Origin: Amaurobius ferox
Taxonomy: Eukaryota > Arthropoda > Arachnida > Araneae > Amaurobiidae
Length of the DNA: 64,000 nt
Assembly: GCA_951213105.1 (NCBI GenBank)
Contig: OX578135.1
Span: 161,253,250 to 161,317,249, forward strand
Direction of reading: 5' to 3'
Shown: positions 13,290 through 25,411 of the stretch, piece by piece
Position numbering within the stretch: the first letter of the stretch is position 1
Layout: the number at the start of each line of letters is the position of its first letter
Translations under genes and position numbers: made by a program
Notes under the pieces: generated by a model
Told to the model about the DNA's origin: nothing
The model's input: the letters and a program-made list of their open reading frames with translations, nothing else
Databases searched by the model: none

Positions 13290-13720
13290 AAATATTCGCC
13301 TCCAAGTCCTTCACCTTCTAACAACTCGGTCTGTCATCTGATGGTTTTGGATAAATCTATTTTTTGTATTATTGTTTGTGGCAATTTTTTTATTTATAGC
13401 TAATTGTAATTTCTTCTCGAGAGACAATTCTTTTCCGATATTAACATCATCATCTTCAACGAATTTCTCTGGATAGGTTTGTGTTTACTTTTCATAAATG
13501 TTTTTGTGGAAATTTACGACGAACTTAATTAAATTTGACTTTGTTAGCTTCTTTTCTTCATTTTCATTTTCTTTTTTAAAGTCGTTATAATTATGTAAAT
13601 ACCTTAAAATATTTTCTAGTTCACTATGACTTTCCTCTATGCGAATTTTCAATGCACTGTATAATTCCTCAGATAGTGTAGTGCCCTGATCTTTAAGTGA
13701 TTGCTAAGGAGCTTCAGAGA
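13290..13720 (-). pseudogene. Coding-like relic of unknown function inside the Harbinger-like element
   Basis: On the minus strand about 110 codons run with few stops. The stretch reads SLKDQGTTLSEELYSALKIR, continues IEESHSELENILRYLHNYND, and ends, after a lysine/glutamate-rich part, with KSNLIKFVVNFHKNIYEK and a stop. After the stop the same frame goes on (KFVEDDDVNIGKELSLEKKL). The composition (charged, heptad-like leucines) looks like real protein rather than random AT-rich translation. I do not recognise the family; a transposon-encoded accessory protein is the natural guess given its location. It is inactivated by an internal stop and has no clear start. Confidence 0.4.
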
Positions 13721-14275
13721 ACTGCGCCTGTGCACAGAGATGTTAGTTTAGAATACGATCTCGTCTAGTAATTCGCATTATTAGATAGTTTAGAATATTA
13801 AATTCTAAGTTATAGTTCATGCTGGAAATTAACTACGCCTGTGCAAGGAGTATTTTATTTTACAATTTTTTATACGTATTTTTAAAAATACGTATAAAAT
13901 ATGTATTTTTATACGTACTTTTAAATATTTTTATTTATATACGTATTTTTGAAAATACGTATTTCAAATAACAGTAGATGCCCAATAAGTTAAATTAAAT
14001 CTTTTAATAAAAAAAATATTTATTATAGCTAGTGTGTGGTAGGCTAACTTTGAGCACAATGGAGGTGGCTAATAGGATTTTTATTTTTCAATTTTGCAGT
14101 TAATTTTATATTTTGTATACATTGTGAGGAATGAATTCAAAATATCACTTTAATGGGTTTACATTGTATTTAAAAAATTAAGTTGTTGACATTTGCTTTC
14201 TTTTGTATATTTGTCATTTTAATGTTTTTTAAATTTTCTAATTTTCATGTTACATCCACTGTATGGACCTAACTG

Positions 14276-14400
14276 TACTTTATGTGCCATGGAATATCTG
14301 TTGCTACGTGCAATCTCCGACAGCCAGTAGAACTGTTTTCTGTGATGTTTTTTTAGTGGGCGTGTGAAACTCGCATAGCAGGCATAGGTTCATGTTCAAA
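14276..14400 (-). repeat. Inverted copy of the 3.5-kb GC-richer repeat
   Basis: Contains the inverse complement of the 'gcacgtagcaac' and 'aaaaaaacatcacag' phrases found at 3494-3775, in the same order, diverged. Confidence 0.6.
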
Positions 14401-16309
14401 TTGCTACAAATCAGGCTGCTCTTCTTTTATTTAATCAAAATTTCTATAATTGTATTAAATCAATATTAATTTTATATTTTTATGTATTTCGGTTATGGCA
14501 GCCATGCTGTCCGACAGACTTGGTGGCATTTCTATGTCACCAAGGTAAAAATCGCAGAAAAAAAGATAATATGACACCTGTTCTTAAAATCCAATTGAAA
14601 TCAATTTAATAAAACATTTTAAATCTATTTGAGCATCGAACTCCTGCTCCCAACCCCTCTCTTTTTTTAAAAAAAACTCTGTACGTTAAGTCAAACTGAA
14701 AACTTGTGTGTACATAAAAAATTTCAAATCTAAACTTTAGATGGTATGTTACATTAATTCATATTTTTCAAATTTTGGTATACAAATTCAAATTTCATAT
14801 TTTGGTATATTATAGTTTTTACAGTACGAGACAGAGATATCACTAGACGTGCCGATACGAAAAAAAAAGTTCACTTCAGAAGTGCATCATAAAAAGTAAA
14901 ATATTTCAAAAACTACATCAAAATTAAAAGAAGGGGAAAAATTCACCCATGTAGGTACCTGCCTGCAAAAATTTGTGGTCTTGCTATAGTTAGTCTATCC
15001 AGGACGTGAACTCGCAGCACAAATATTTTGTCTTGACTTCGATATTAAATATTTCTTAAACTACAATATATATATCAAAAAACAATTTATTTCAGCGTAT
15101 TTCCCAAAGCTTTTTCAACAAGTGTACCAAATTTCATATTTTTATATGCAATAGTTTTTGCAGTACAAAGCAAAGAATCTCGAGAAATTTGTCAAACAGT
15201 GGTGGAGTCAGCTACTTTTTTTTTAATATAGAGAGATTTTTAGGGAATAAATTAAGAAAACATCCAACGTTTAACAATTAAAAAACTATTGATATAAAAA
15301 TATATATAACTAATTGCTATTTATATCAGTATTGGAGTCTGATATTAGAAAATAGGAGAAGTCTGTGTCAGACAGTAGAAAAAAAAAGAGGAGTTGAAGT
15401 CCACGGTTTGAGTTACTGATTTCACAAACCTGCTAGTATGTATTTTGCTCATCCAAATTAACTGAACCACCACCTGGTTCTTGGATAGGGCTTATTTAAT
15501 TCATACCTATCCTATTGTAGGGTTATACATGAAACAAAAGCATAATATACTTTAAAGTTTGTTATTAGGAATATATTTTTCTTTCAATTTTGTGCATATC
15601 TTTTTTATGGATTTGCATCATGATCTAATAGCACCATTGTGTTACATAGCAGAGCATACTAATCACTGGTTCCCAACCCAAGTTATAAAATTACATTTAT
15701 GGTTGTTTCCATTCCACACACACACATTTCTCTACATTTTTGGCAGTACCATTCATACAAATCTACCACATTGAAATAGTATTTATACTGCGAATTAAAG
15801 AAACTATATATACTGATCGTAATACAATTAAAAAGAGAGATTTTTTTTAATTGGGTAACTTCTTAAATTAGAAATATATGCATTAATTTCAAATACGTAT
15901 TTCCTTAAAAATGAAAGAATTCCCGCTAAATTATAACAAAATCTTTTCTCATACTGTATATATATTTGTGTAAACGTGAATGATATTTATATTATTCCTG
16001 TAGAACAAATTTGATATAACACGAAAATAAATAAATTGCTCCCTTACGAGAAGTAAGAACGTAAACATGTAGAAGTTGAAGTTGTATTTTCGAGATAGAA
16101 ATAACGGACCAATCAGAGAACTCGTATCATCTAAAAATCGGTTTAATCATTGATTAACTAACCGGAACGTTTTTAACAGTCGAATAGCTTGGTGGGACAG
16201 GATGGTTTTTAAGTATACTTTAGTGGGCCGTTAAATTTAGTGACTGATTAGTTAATCAGACATTAGCACTATTTTAACAGACGTTGGTGGGATCGGCCCT
16301 AAGGCTCAT

Positions 16310-16790
16310 ATATAGGAGCCTTAGGATTTTCCTCAAGAACGTGTTCTGCAGTTAATCACGTAACTATCGGCAGAAGAGCTGCCACATTTGGCGACTCTAT
16401 CTATTACTCGGTGCGTTTGGCATCTCTAAAATAACAAGAAATGCTTGCTTAGTGCTTAAGGGGGAGTCTCACTCATTGACTCCCTATACCATCAATGCAA
16501 TTTTATAAAAATGGGCAGTAATAAAAAAATACTGAATATGAAAGTCTGAAATTTACTTTGCTTGTAAAATACGCTTTTCTGAATCTTCTAATACAATTAG
16601 AACACTCTTTATAGTTAGTAAATATATTAAATTAATTTTCAAAAAAGGCATCTTTCCTAATTTTGGCTTATTGTGTGGTGGTGCCATCTAGAAATAAAAT
16701 CAGTAACTATGTTTTAAAAATCGCCAATTGTTTAACTAAGGTATAGCAACCCACTAGACCCCCAAAGCAGTAATACATCGACGAGTTCAT
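16310..16790. other. Intergenic, no gene seen
   Basis: AT-rich flank right of the Harbinger-like element. Its first bases contain an imperfect palindrome (about 16302-16324, 'aaggctc' to 'gagcctt'), and a related 'aaggctcctatatag' phrase occurs left of the element (9089-9103). Confidence 0.5.
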
Positions 16791-16796
16791 TCCATC

Positions 16797-16941
16797 CTAA
16801 GGTAATGGGAGTGGTAGGAAGCACAGAGGTGGAAGTTTCGTCCTAGGAAGAGTCGAGTCATTTTCGCTTTGTTGTTCCATTCCTCCAGCAAAACGCAGTT
16901 CTTCAGCTTCAGAGAACTTGTGTTTCTGCTTTCTGCGGTAC
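16797..16941 (-). CDS. Possible terminal coding exon, unidentified protein
   Basis: On the minus strand a strong C-rich pyrimidine tract (16944-16962) and AG acceptor (16943-16942) precede 47 open codons and a TAG. The reading is YRRKQKHKFSEAEELRFAGG, then MEQQSENDSTLPRTKLPPLC, then FLPLPLP. The block is clearly richer in G+C than its surroundings. A basic YRRKQKHK stretch directly after the splice site is what one expects just inside the membrane in a single-pass receptor or adhesion protein, but I do not recognise the protein, and no upstream exon is evident to the right within the window. It could be the last exon of a gene with very long introns, an exon fragment carried by a transposon, or chance. 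Confidence 0.35.
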
Positions 16942-17529
16942 CTGGGGAGGGGTGGGTGGGGATATTCTTGCGCTAGCCTACGGTACTGGGAATTGGATCA
17001 ACATATTCCTTTGGTATATTTTTAACGATAATAACAATAGATTTCTTCCCATAGCAAACTTTCTATACATAAAAGAACATATTTTTACCGATTAAAGAAA
17101 TGTTTCTGTAGTATGAAATTAAAATTAATTTGTTAGTTACAGCATAAATAGTTGATTAAATATATCAATCGTTTCAGAAGCAAAAAATACCCTCCTTCTG
17201 CAGACAAGAAGTTCTTTGCTGGTGTGGTTGCTCAGAAACTGATTGATATATTCAACCAAATGTTTATGCTGTAACTAATAACGAAATATTTTTAATTTCA
17301 GATTATTTAAGACAGCAGGTTCAGCGAATATATTTTATGTTGCTATACAGTGCTATTTCATCAGTTTCAGCAGTCAATCCCTAAATTTCAACAGTATCAA
17401 ATAAAATAATATTCAGCATTAAATTTCTTTTGATCATTTAATAAGTCAAACTAAACAGTTAGTAAGTAAAATATAAAATAAAATTTTAAAATATATTACA
17501 TTCCTTATATACATAGTATAATGTATATG

Positions 17530-18680
17530 AAAAGTATTGTGACGGGGTCGAAAATTCTACTTCGAGTTTTCGATGGAGCAGGTTTCAAGCATCCCTGAAC
17601 ACGAATCAAACGTTTTGAGGTGATGTCTGTGTGTGTGTGTGTCAATGAGTCTGTTGTGGAGACGATATCTGACGAACGAATGGAGCGATTCGAATGAAAT
17701 GTAGTACAAAAATTACAATCCGTGAATACTGGAAGCCTATTGTTTTTAAACGCAGTCTAATGTTCAGAACTCCCCTAAATTTTTGAGTGAAATTTTGAAA
17801 AAATCAAAACCTTTAATAAAGTGTTATGCAAATAGTTATTTCTTATGTAGTTTTTCATTAGAAAACAATTAACGCAAACATTAAAACGCTAGCATAAACC
17901 GTTCTCGAGATATTGCACATTTTTCACATAAATTTATCAAAAAATTATTAAATATTGTGAAATATGTTCACTTTTCATATATAATATCATGTGATAAATT
18001 AGTCGACATCATTCTCGTGGATCTAGCTCGTTCTATTCATGAGAAAAGATACTTTGGGTAATACTTTTTTATTTGAAAGTCAATAGTCATTTATTTGCTA
18101 TAAAAATAACTTATTTTTCCATCCGTAATGCTTAGCGAGATTTTGGCAACGAAGTTAACGGAATATCGCTAACTTGACGATTTTTCTATATATTAACAAG
18201 TTAACGAAAATGTCGCCAAATTGATTAAAATGACGCTAAATCAATGAAAATGACGACTTATTGACTAAAATTCAATATCTTGAAAAGAATATAAGCTACT
18301 ATAATAAAAACCTAATTTTCCGTCCGTAGCGTTTGGCAAAATTTTGGTGAAGTATTTGTCAGAATATCTCCAACTTGAAAATGACTCCTAATTGATGTAT
18401 TAATTAATAAAATATTTTAATATATGGACTCTATCGCTTATGGTGGATGATATCCATATTGATAATTGTTTATACGTATAGAGTTGCGTGAAATATAAGT
18501 TTATTGGGTACTTTGAAATAGTCTTGCATGTTGTCCTTTCGTAAAATCACCAAATGTACAATTCAACGTTAAAAACACAGTATCGTGGAACTTATACATT
18601 GTTTTTTTTTACTATAAAAAGAGTAAATTCATTGCATTATATAAGGAAAGTTATGTGCTGCTCACATCAGATATTTTTAC
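17530..18680 (-). repeat. 0.9-kb repeat family, inverted copy
   Basis: Reads as the inverse complement of the copies at 53408-54310 and 63178-64000. It starts with the hairpin-like 'gacggggtcgaaaattc' end, then the 'gtgtgtgtgtgtcaatgagtctg' segment, then 'attctcgtggatctagctcg'. A 'gccaaa/gcgac' periodic segment (18120-18270) follows, and it finishes near 18640-18680 with 'gtgctgctcacatcagat'. The copy is diverged and partly rearranged. It has no coding potential. Confidence 0.75.
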
Positions 18681-18689
18681 TTTAATTTT

Positions 18690-19590
18690 GCATGAGGATA
18701 TCTGATTTGAATTAAAACTAATTTTAATTGCATATTATATGATATCGGCAAATTTTTCAAAAAATATTTACTACTTTTTTGGTGGATCTATTACATTGAT
18801 GACATCGCTCACTACAACGCTTTTGATATAATTTCAGAACTAAGAAAAAATCATTTCATAAATTATACTCTAGATTGTGGGATAAACATTTTGACTATGA
18901 TTCAAGGATTACCATTTCTAATTGGCAACATATAAATAGAATCATTCTATTTGGAATAACATATTATATAAAAATAGATGTTCCTTTCATATATTTTCCA
19001 TACAACACATGATATATGTAAAGGGAGTACAAAAAACAAAAATACCTTTCAATATTGATGGATCTGTGCGTATTGTGCATCCAGAAATGAACCACGTTTT
19101 CAATGATGTTCGTGTATATTGTCTGTCTGTCCGTGTGGAGACACGATATCTCTCGAACAAATTGAAAGAAACTTGATACGATTATTTCCACTGAAAGTTA
19201 TCAAGAGGCTTTTTTATTTTCAGATTGATCAGGCCATCAATATGACTTTGACGTTATTACTATATCACCTAGACGTTTTACTCATTGGTGAATTTACTGT
19301 GGAAGGATGAAGATTAAGTTTCAGACCCCGGTTAAATAGATCCCCCCCCCCCCCCTAATCTTTCGTTTTCAAATTTTTATGTAAATTACTTTTATATAAA
19401 ATTTTAAGAAGCTAAAAAAGATGTTTGAAAAAATGTAATACATAAGATTTGGCAAACGCCTACCCCCCCCCCCCCCCTCCAATTTTTTTCCTTTCTATGC
19501 TACTGAATAATTGCTACACTCAACATGTTCAATAGTTTTTATGCTATGCTACACCTCGTATACACAGCTTTTTGTACACTGTTACTTATC
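18690..19590. other. Intergenic with C-tracts, no gene seen
   Basis: AT-rich DNA. Around 19085-19180 there is another decayed 'gtctgtctgtccgtgtggagacacgatatctc' repeat end. Poly-C runs lie at 19342-19355 and 19464-19477. Confidence 0.5.
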
Positions 19591-19599
19591 CGTCAATCA

Positions 19600-20345
19600 A
19601 AATTTGGGTATAAGGTATGATTTTTCATAGAAATTTCGTATTCGAATTTTTGATGATAAAACACGTTATAACAACTCTTGAACATACAACACAGATGGGC
19701 TCTAAATGTCTTCGAAATGTGTTAAGGAGTTATAGAAATATACGTATCAGTCTGTCAAGATCTAAGATATAGTTTCGAGATATTTCGTATTTGAGATTTT
19801 ATTGAAAAAAAACACGTTATACGAACTCCTGAATACATTTCAGCTGCAGTTCTATGAAAAGTGATTGCGGGCCCTAAGGCTATGGCTCCTCCCCCTAATC
19901 AGACCGGATTTCAGCCTCTTCTCGTCTGTCCTGTTTGTCTGACCTTGTAAGATACCATTCTTCGTAGATAAATAGACATCTGAATTTTTAAAATGTGTTC
20001 AGGAGTTATGGAAACATACTTAATCTAAGTATAAGGTATTGTTTTACTAGAGATTTTGGTTAAAATATATGTTATACGAACTCCTGGACACATTTCATCT
20101 GCAATCCCGTGGAAAGTGACTGCAGACCCTTGGCCCCTCCCTGTGAGCAGAGCCAAAGAGCTAGAATCACGATTACTCATTGATTACAACTCGAAGAGCA
20201 GAGCTGACTTCAGCCCCCTCTCGTCCTTCCTGTTTATATGCCTGACCTTTTGCTTATCCGTCGAGTAAAATTTGGGTATGAGGTATAGTTATTCAGAGAA
20301 ATTTAGTATATAATATTTTGATGATAAGACATGAACAGTTACTAA
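19600..20345 (+). repeat. Degenerate tandem-like repeat cluster
   Basis: The phrases 'gttatacgaactcctg(a/g)a' followed by 'cacatttca(g/t)ctgca' and '(g/t)ggaaagtgact(t/g)c(a/g)g' recur (about 19668, 19815, 20068), each preceded by 'ggtatmaggtat' and '(a/g)gagat(a/t)tt'. Related copies lie at 22970-23350, so an ancient repeat array has been broken up by later insertions. Confidence 0.6.
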
Positions 20346-20480
20346 TAGAACTTGTCTTATAATCAAAAATTGTTAATTTTGAGTGAGACTATTTCACTTT
20401 CAAAGCACTCAAATTCTAAAAGTCTTTACATTTCAACTGTTTTAATTTTCAGTTAGACAAGAATTTTGATTTCTAACATT

Positions 20481-20548
20481 CAGTTGGGGATGGGGGGGGG
20501 GGGGGGGAGAATGTTACATTGTAAATATATATATATATATGTATATTC

Positions 20549-20588
<40 letters not shown>
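20481..20588. repeat. Poly-G tract and (TA)n microsatellite
   Basis: A G-run of about 17 after 'gggatg' (20493-20508), followed by (TA)n from 20526 to 20588 with a short TATG/TTCG interruption. Confidence 0.9.
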
Positions 20589-20592
<4 letters not shown>

Positions 20593-20867
20593 CAGATTGT
20601 GCCTTCGTCATGTGTATGTCAGATTAGTGAAAATTAAAAAGAAAAAATCTAACTGGCCAGGATTGAAACGTTATATTTTTGTGGCCCTCCATCCGAAAGA
20701 TTAGTTAGATGAAAAATAGTTCAGTCATATTTGAGGTTGCTGATTAGCGGAATTTATCGATAGATTTTATTTTCAGCTATGCAAAAATATTTTGAATATT
20801 CGATGGGGGGGGGGGGGGGGGAGGATCACATTGTAAGAAAGTGTCTCTCTCTCTCTATATATATATA

Positions 20868-21700
20868 TATATAAATATATATAAATAAGAATTGAAATAT
20901 TTTAATCGAAAATTATGCATAAACTACGGAAAGTAAAAAAAAACCACATCTCTAGCATATCTGTTACAAATAAGTAACTATAGACCAAGACTAAGGACAA
21001 AAATAGAAGGTAACTTATCACTAAAAAGGGGATGAGTGAAAGATGAGTATACAAAAATCATAATTAAAAACGTATATATATAAAATAAAAAAGCTAACAC
21101 GGCAAAAATGAGAAAAGGCAATAATAAATAGCTCAAGATTGAAGATCAAGACAAGGAGAACAATCAACTGAAACTACACAAAAAACGGCGGTTAGTTCGA
21201 AATTGCAATCTCGTCAGGACAGCCATACAATTCGAATTAAAACCAATAGAATAGCCAGTTTCTGACAATGGCGATAGTATTTGCCTATGAACACCATTGG
21301 AACTGTCTACTGGATAGTGGAAGGACAAATAATAAAAACAAAGTGAATTATAAATATGAGAATGCAATTTCGAACTAACCGCCATTTTTTGTGGGGTTTC
21401 AATTGATTGTTATCTATTCTTAATCTCTTATCTTAAGCTGATTGTTATTGCCTATTCTCATTTTTGCCGAGTTTTATTTTTATTTATTTATTTTTTTTTT
21501 ATTTTTTTTTATATACTTTTAATTGTGATTTTTGAATCCTAATATTCTTCTCATCCCCCTTTCCATTGTAGTGATATGTTACCTTCTCTCTTTATCCTTA
21601 GTCTTGGCCTATAGTTACTCATTTGTAACAAGATATGCTAGAGATGGTTTTTTTTTGTACATACAGTAGTTTATGCATTATTTTCGATTATAATCCTTTA

Positions 21701-21720
<20 letters not shown>
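20868..21720. repeat. Large foldback (inverted repeat), arms about 350 bp
   Basis: The left arm (20868-21213) and right arm (21361-21720) are inverse complements at roughly 80-90 % by eye. For example 'ctctagcatatctgttacaa' (left, about 20949) pairs with 'ttgtaacaagatatgctaga' (right, about 21625), and 'ggcggttagttcgaaattgc' pairs with 'gcaatttcgaactaaccgcc'. The loop is about 145 bp. (TA)n tracts flank both outer ends. No coding sequence. A transcript across it would fold into a long hairpin. Confidence 0.9.

Positions 21721-21758
<38 letters not shown>
21713..21758. repeat. (TA)n microsatellite
   Basis: About 23 TA units, abutting the outer end of the foldback. Confidence 0.95.
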
Positions 21759-21764
<6 letters not shown>

Positions 21765-23360
21765 GGCCCAGAATGTAGCTATATCATGGGTTACAATTTA
21801 GTGAATAGTAAACTAGCTACAGCTAAAATGTTCAATTTTGCTGGGCTTTATTCTAAGAGGTTAAGGGAAGGAGGGTACGGTCTTTAGTTGCCATCCCCAT
21901 TTGATTTCGGTCTAAACTGTGTGACACTGTTCTGGTTGCCCAAACAATTTTACCTTATACTTTCTGGTAGATCGGATGGTTTGGGTATGAATAAAAGGTG
22001 TCTGTAGCATTAGAAATTTGACAGAAAACGTGCTTATTTGTCAAAGCCTTTATAAAGGTATTTATCCAATAAATTTTGTATTCAAAAAATTAATGTAAAG
22101 AAACGTTATAAGGACATCTGACCACTATAGAAGAACATTCTTACATTAGATTCAATATTTTAATATTCGGTTTAAGGGGGGGGGGGGCGCATTAATAAAT
22201 ATATTTTTTTCGAGGATGAATTATTTTAATTTTTTCCAATGTTTGGGGGAGGAGACTGTTTTACATAATTTTTCAGAATTTCTAAGAGGGAGAGGTTAGA
22301 GTGACGGAATAACATTCGATTTAAAGAGGGGGTGGGGGGGTCACATTTATGTATATATATGGCCCAAAGTGTATCTGCGTCATGTGGTATGTGAATAAAA
22401 ATTTCAAAAACATCAAACTGTCTATGGCTGAAATATTCAATTTTCCTGGCCCTCAATCCAAGAGGTTAGGGGAAGGATGTTACGGTCTCAATAGCTGCCA
22501 CCTCCATCTGATTCCTCTGGTTGCCCAAACAATTGGAAGAAGTTCGTGCCGTACAAATGGGTTCAGGAGTTCAAAAATCGTGCTTCTTCCTCAATCAAGA
22601 CCGTTGATTTTCAATGGGTATTCGGCTAGTATGGCACTAAATGCAGAAAAAAAATCCGATATCTCTAGGACGACTTTTGATAATTTCTAAATAATTGTAT
22701 CTATTCATTTGAGGTTAAAAGTATGTATATGTATTACAAGTATGTAAAAGTATGGTATAGACTGCGTGGTTGCCACACCCTTTAGGTTCCAGTCTAAATT
22801 GGGTGGCACTGTTCACACCTCCCAAACACCTTTCTGGTAGGTCGGACGGTCTGGGTCTCAACAACAACAACACCTCCCAAACAGTCACTTTACAATTTCT
22901 GGTTTCTCGGATGGTCTGAGTAGGAAAAACACAGTTCCTGATCGTAGACATGAATCCAGGAGTTGTGCTTATTCGTCAATCAAAATCTAGGTATAAGGTG
23001 CTTATCTCGCAATTTTTGTATTCGCACGTTATAGGGACTCCTGAACACATTTTAAACACTTCCCTATGTTTGACCAATCATAAAATTTGGAGTTCTACAC
23101 AGCACTTGCCATTTGATAAAACATTTGTTAATTTTGATTGGGACCATTTCACTTTTAAAACATAGGACCAACATAAATGGAAAAAATACGTTATAAGTAC
23201 TCCTGAACACTTCCCTGTCAGTCAAAATCGAAGTATAAGGTAATGTTTTCCGAGATATTTTATATTTGAAATTTCGGTGAAAAGTATACGTACTCCTGAA
23301 CACATTTTATATACAAGCTCGTGGAAAGCGATTGAGGTCGCCTTGGGGCTAGGGCCTCTC
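21765..23360 (+). repeat. Cluster of related decayed repeats with SINE-like tails
   Basis: The phrase 'tatatggcccagaatgt/aaagtgta' followed by '(a/g)tcatg(g/t)gt' occurs about 21763 and 22359 (also 20588). Each is followed by 'ttcaattttsctggsc' and 'aagaggttaggggaagga(g/t)gktacggtct' and a 'ggttgcccaaacaatt' part. At 22836-22875 'ggtaggtcggacggtctggg' leads into (CAA)n, as in SINE 3' ends; a similar phrase is at 49585-49612. The segment 22970-23350 repeats the 'actcctgaacacattt' unit of 19.6-20.3 kb. G-runs lie at 22175-22186 and 22327-22339. No gene seen. Confidence 0.6.
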
Positions 23361-23719
23361 CATAAATTAATCTGAAAATAACTTTTCGGTGCGTATTTTA
23401 AGAATCCCGCGAAAACAAAACATATAATGCTTGATGATATTAGAATAGGAAAGGATTTTATACTTCCTCGTTTAGTTTTTGGTTTGTTTGGAATAGAAAA
23501 TTAGCCTTCTAATAAACTTTTTATTTAAAAGGTAGAAATGTTTTAAATAACATTTCCTTTAATCTGGATTACCTATGGCAGAGGTGGCACATGCGATTAT
23601 CTTCTTTTCTTTCTTCATTTTTCCTAAAAGTATGATCGTTATTTCTACCAAAAATGTCCGCAAATTAAACCTTTTTCTTATTTGAATGAATTTCTATCAG
23701 ATTTTTTAATTAAAGATTT

Positions 23720-24860
23720 CTTTACTTTATGATCGATTTAAAAAATAGCTTCAACTGTGCACAAGTGCCCCATTGGAAGGGCATTTGTGAACATGCATGG
23801 AGCGTAAAGATAAAAATAAATCAAAATTTTCTGATTTTTAAAAAAGTCTTTAATGTAGTTAATTTATAGATATGTGAACTAATATTTATTACAAAAATAT
23901 TTTTGAGAACTGAAGCTAAAATTACATAATTGCGCTTTTTAGCAGAATGTAATTATGAACTTGATCATGTAAGAGAAAATGTACTTTAAATTTTTTATAG
24001 AAAATGAAAAGATATACTGTGAAGAATGACTAAGCGTTTTAAAAAGTGAGGTGACAAATGTATTGCTTTTAAACATAAAAAAGTTGGAATCACTAAGAAT
24101 TGCCAATTCTGACACTGTTCATATGTGGGTAGAAGCCGAAAAATCTTTTCGGTTTGAGCAATATTTGAAAAAGAAAAATATAATGAAAAAACTTCTAACA
24201 ACACAATTTCAAATTTAAACGATTTTAATGTACTGAAAAACAATATATTAGAGCAAGAGCTACTAGAAAATTATAGACTAAAGACTTGATATATATCGCA
24301 GAAGAAAACGACATTCCAGATTCAGATTTTCTTGAATTATTCCTCAGAAATAAACCCCTCTTTACGGGCCCAAGACGGACAATTCTTAAACGGTTTAAAA
24401 TCTAAAAAATTAAAATATACAACAAAAGGCCGATCTATTCTAAGTTTGGAATTTCTAGCTGTTTCGATTTTCAAATTATTCACAAAAAGTAGTACATTCC
24501 TATTACGGGCCCATGTCGGTTGTCGGGTTAGCCCGATTCAAAGAATTAAAATGCACTATAAAAGGCAACGATTTTGATGTTCCTGTAGCTAATGGAACCT
24601 GATTAGTTAAAGCATTAATAATATAACTCACACTGACAAGCATCCGACCAAGTTATACAAAAGGAACTTACCATGAAGCAAGAAATACAGTTCCCTTCTA
24701 TAAATATTATACATATCGAGCATTTAAAACGGCATTAGATATTTTTCAACAGGCATTTAAATCAAATTTTGATATATTATAGTCAAATAAATTATTAAAA
24801 CCTGTTAAACAAAATAATTTAGTTGATTTAAACTAGCAACTACCGTATTATCGATATTAA
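23720..24860 (+). pseudogene. Frame-broken protein-coding relic, unidentified
   Basis: Plus-strand segments that read like protein follow one another in changing frames with few stops. About 23747-23989 contains CAQVPHWKGICEHAW and, later, LRFLAECNYELDHVREN. About 24035-24209 contains SLRIANSDTVHMWVEAEKSF and RFEQYLKKKN. About 24217-24396 contains NDFNVLKNNILEQELLENY, EENDIPDSDFLELFLRNKP and LFTGPRRTILKRF. About 24631-24781 contains LTSIRPSYTKGTYHEARNTV and PFYKYYTYRAFKTALDIF. All lie on one strand and in order, interrupted by stops and frameshifts, so a gene or transposon ORF of at least 350 codons has decayed here. I do not recognise the protein. It sits just upstream of the LINE insertion at 25444, is not part of that LINE, and has no readable termini. 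Confidence 0.5.
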
Positions 24861-25411
24861 AAAATATATATGATATACTTAAACACAAACAACATGAAAC
24901 TTATTTAGCACTTTGTAAGTAAACATAGCAGAAATATGTTTAGCTTTTATTTTTACAGAGCCATTTGGCGAATAAACTATCGCCAAAACGAACCGGTTGA
25001 ATAATTTTGCATGTATGCAAACATTTAAACGAATTTGACTAAAATCCAGTTTCTTTTCTAATAAATAGCAAAAAAGTGCAAGTAGTACATAAAAATAAAA
25101 GAATTTATCAAAAAATAGCAATATTATATAGCTTGCTACAATGCAAATCACAAATTTAGATCAGCCAGGCTGTTCAATAGTGAACTTAATACCAAAAAAC
25201 TACACAATAACAAAAAATTAATGAATAGTTATACATAACAACGAAACGTTATGGATCCTCCTTTTACTTGTATTTCTGTACAGTTGTAACAGCAGCATGA
25301 CGAAACCATTTTAACCTCTTTTAAATAGTTAATTTGACAAGCGTCCGTTGAAATAACACTGAAATGACGGAAGGAGAAAGAAGTTCTTGCCGGTAATCAC
25401 GTGGTTTAACG

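Larger units (their letters stand above)
9114..16299. mobile_element. PIF/Harbinger-like DNA transposon, non-autonomous or dead (about 7.2 kb)
   Basis: Left end GGGCCGATCCCACCAAC at 9114, with its exact inverse complement ending at 16299. Both ends are flanked by TAA (9111-9113 and 16300-16302), which fits the 3-bp TWA target duplication of the PIF/Harbinger superfamily, whose termini also start with GGGC. Subterminal 'gtcccaccaa' motifs recur inside each end (about 9180 left, about 16190 inverted on the right), supporting a common origin. Inside, I find no DDE transposase or Myb-like gene, only AT-rich DNA, a coding-like relic (13290-13720, minus) and a repeat fragment (14276-14400). It could also be two separate copies of a short element with chance pairing of ends, but the matching TAA on both sides argues for one insertion. 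Confidence 0.7.

Noticed and set aside
22349..22690. 113-codon plus-strand open frame
   Set aside because: It spans recognisable non-coding repeat phrases that recur at 21765 and 20588 without an open frame there.
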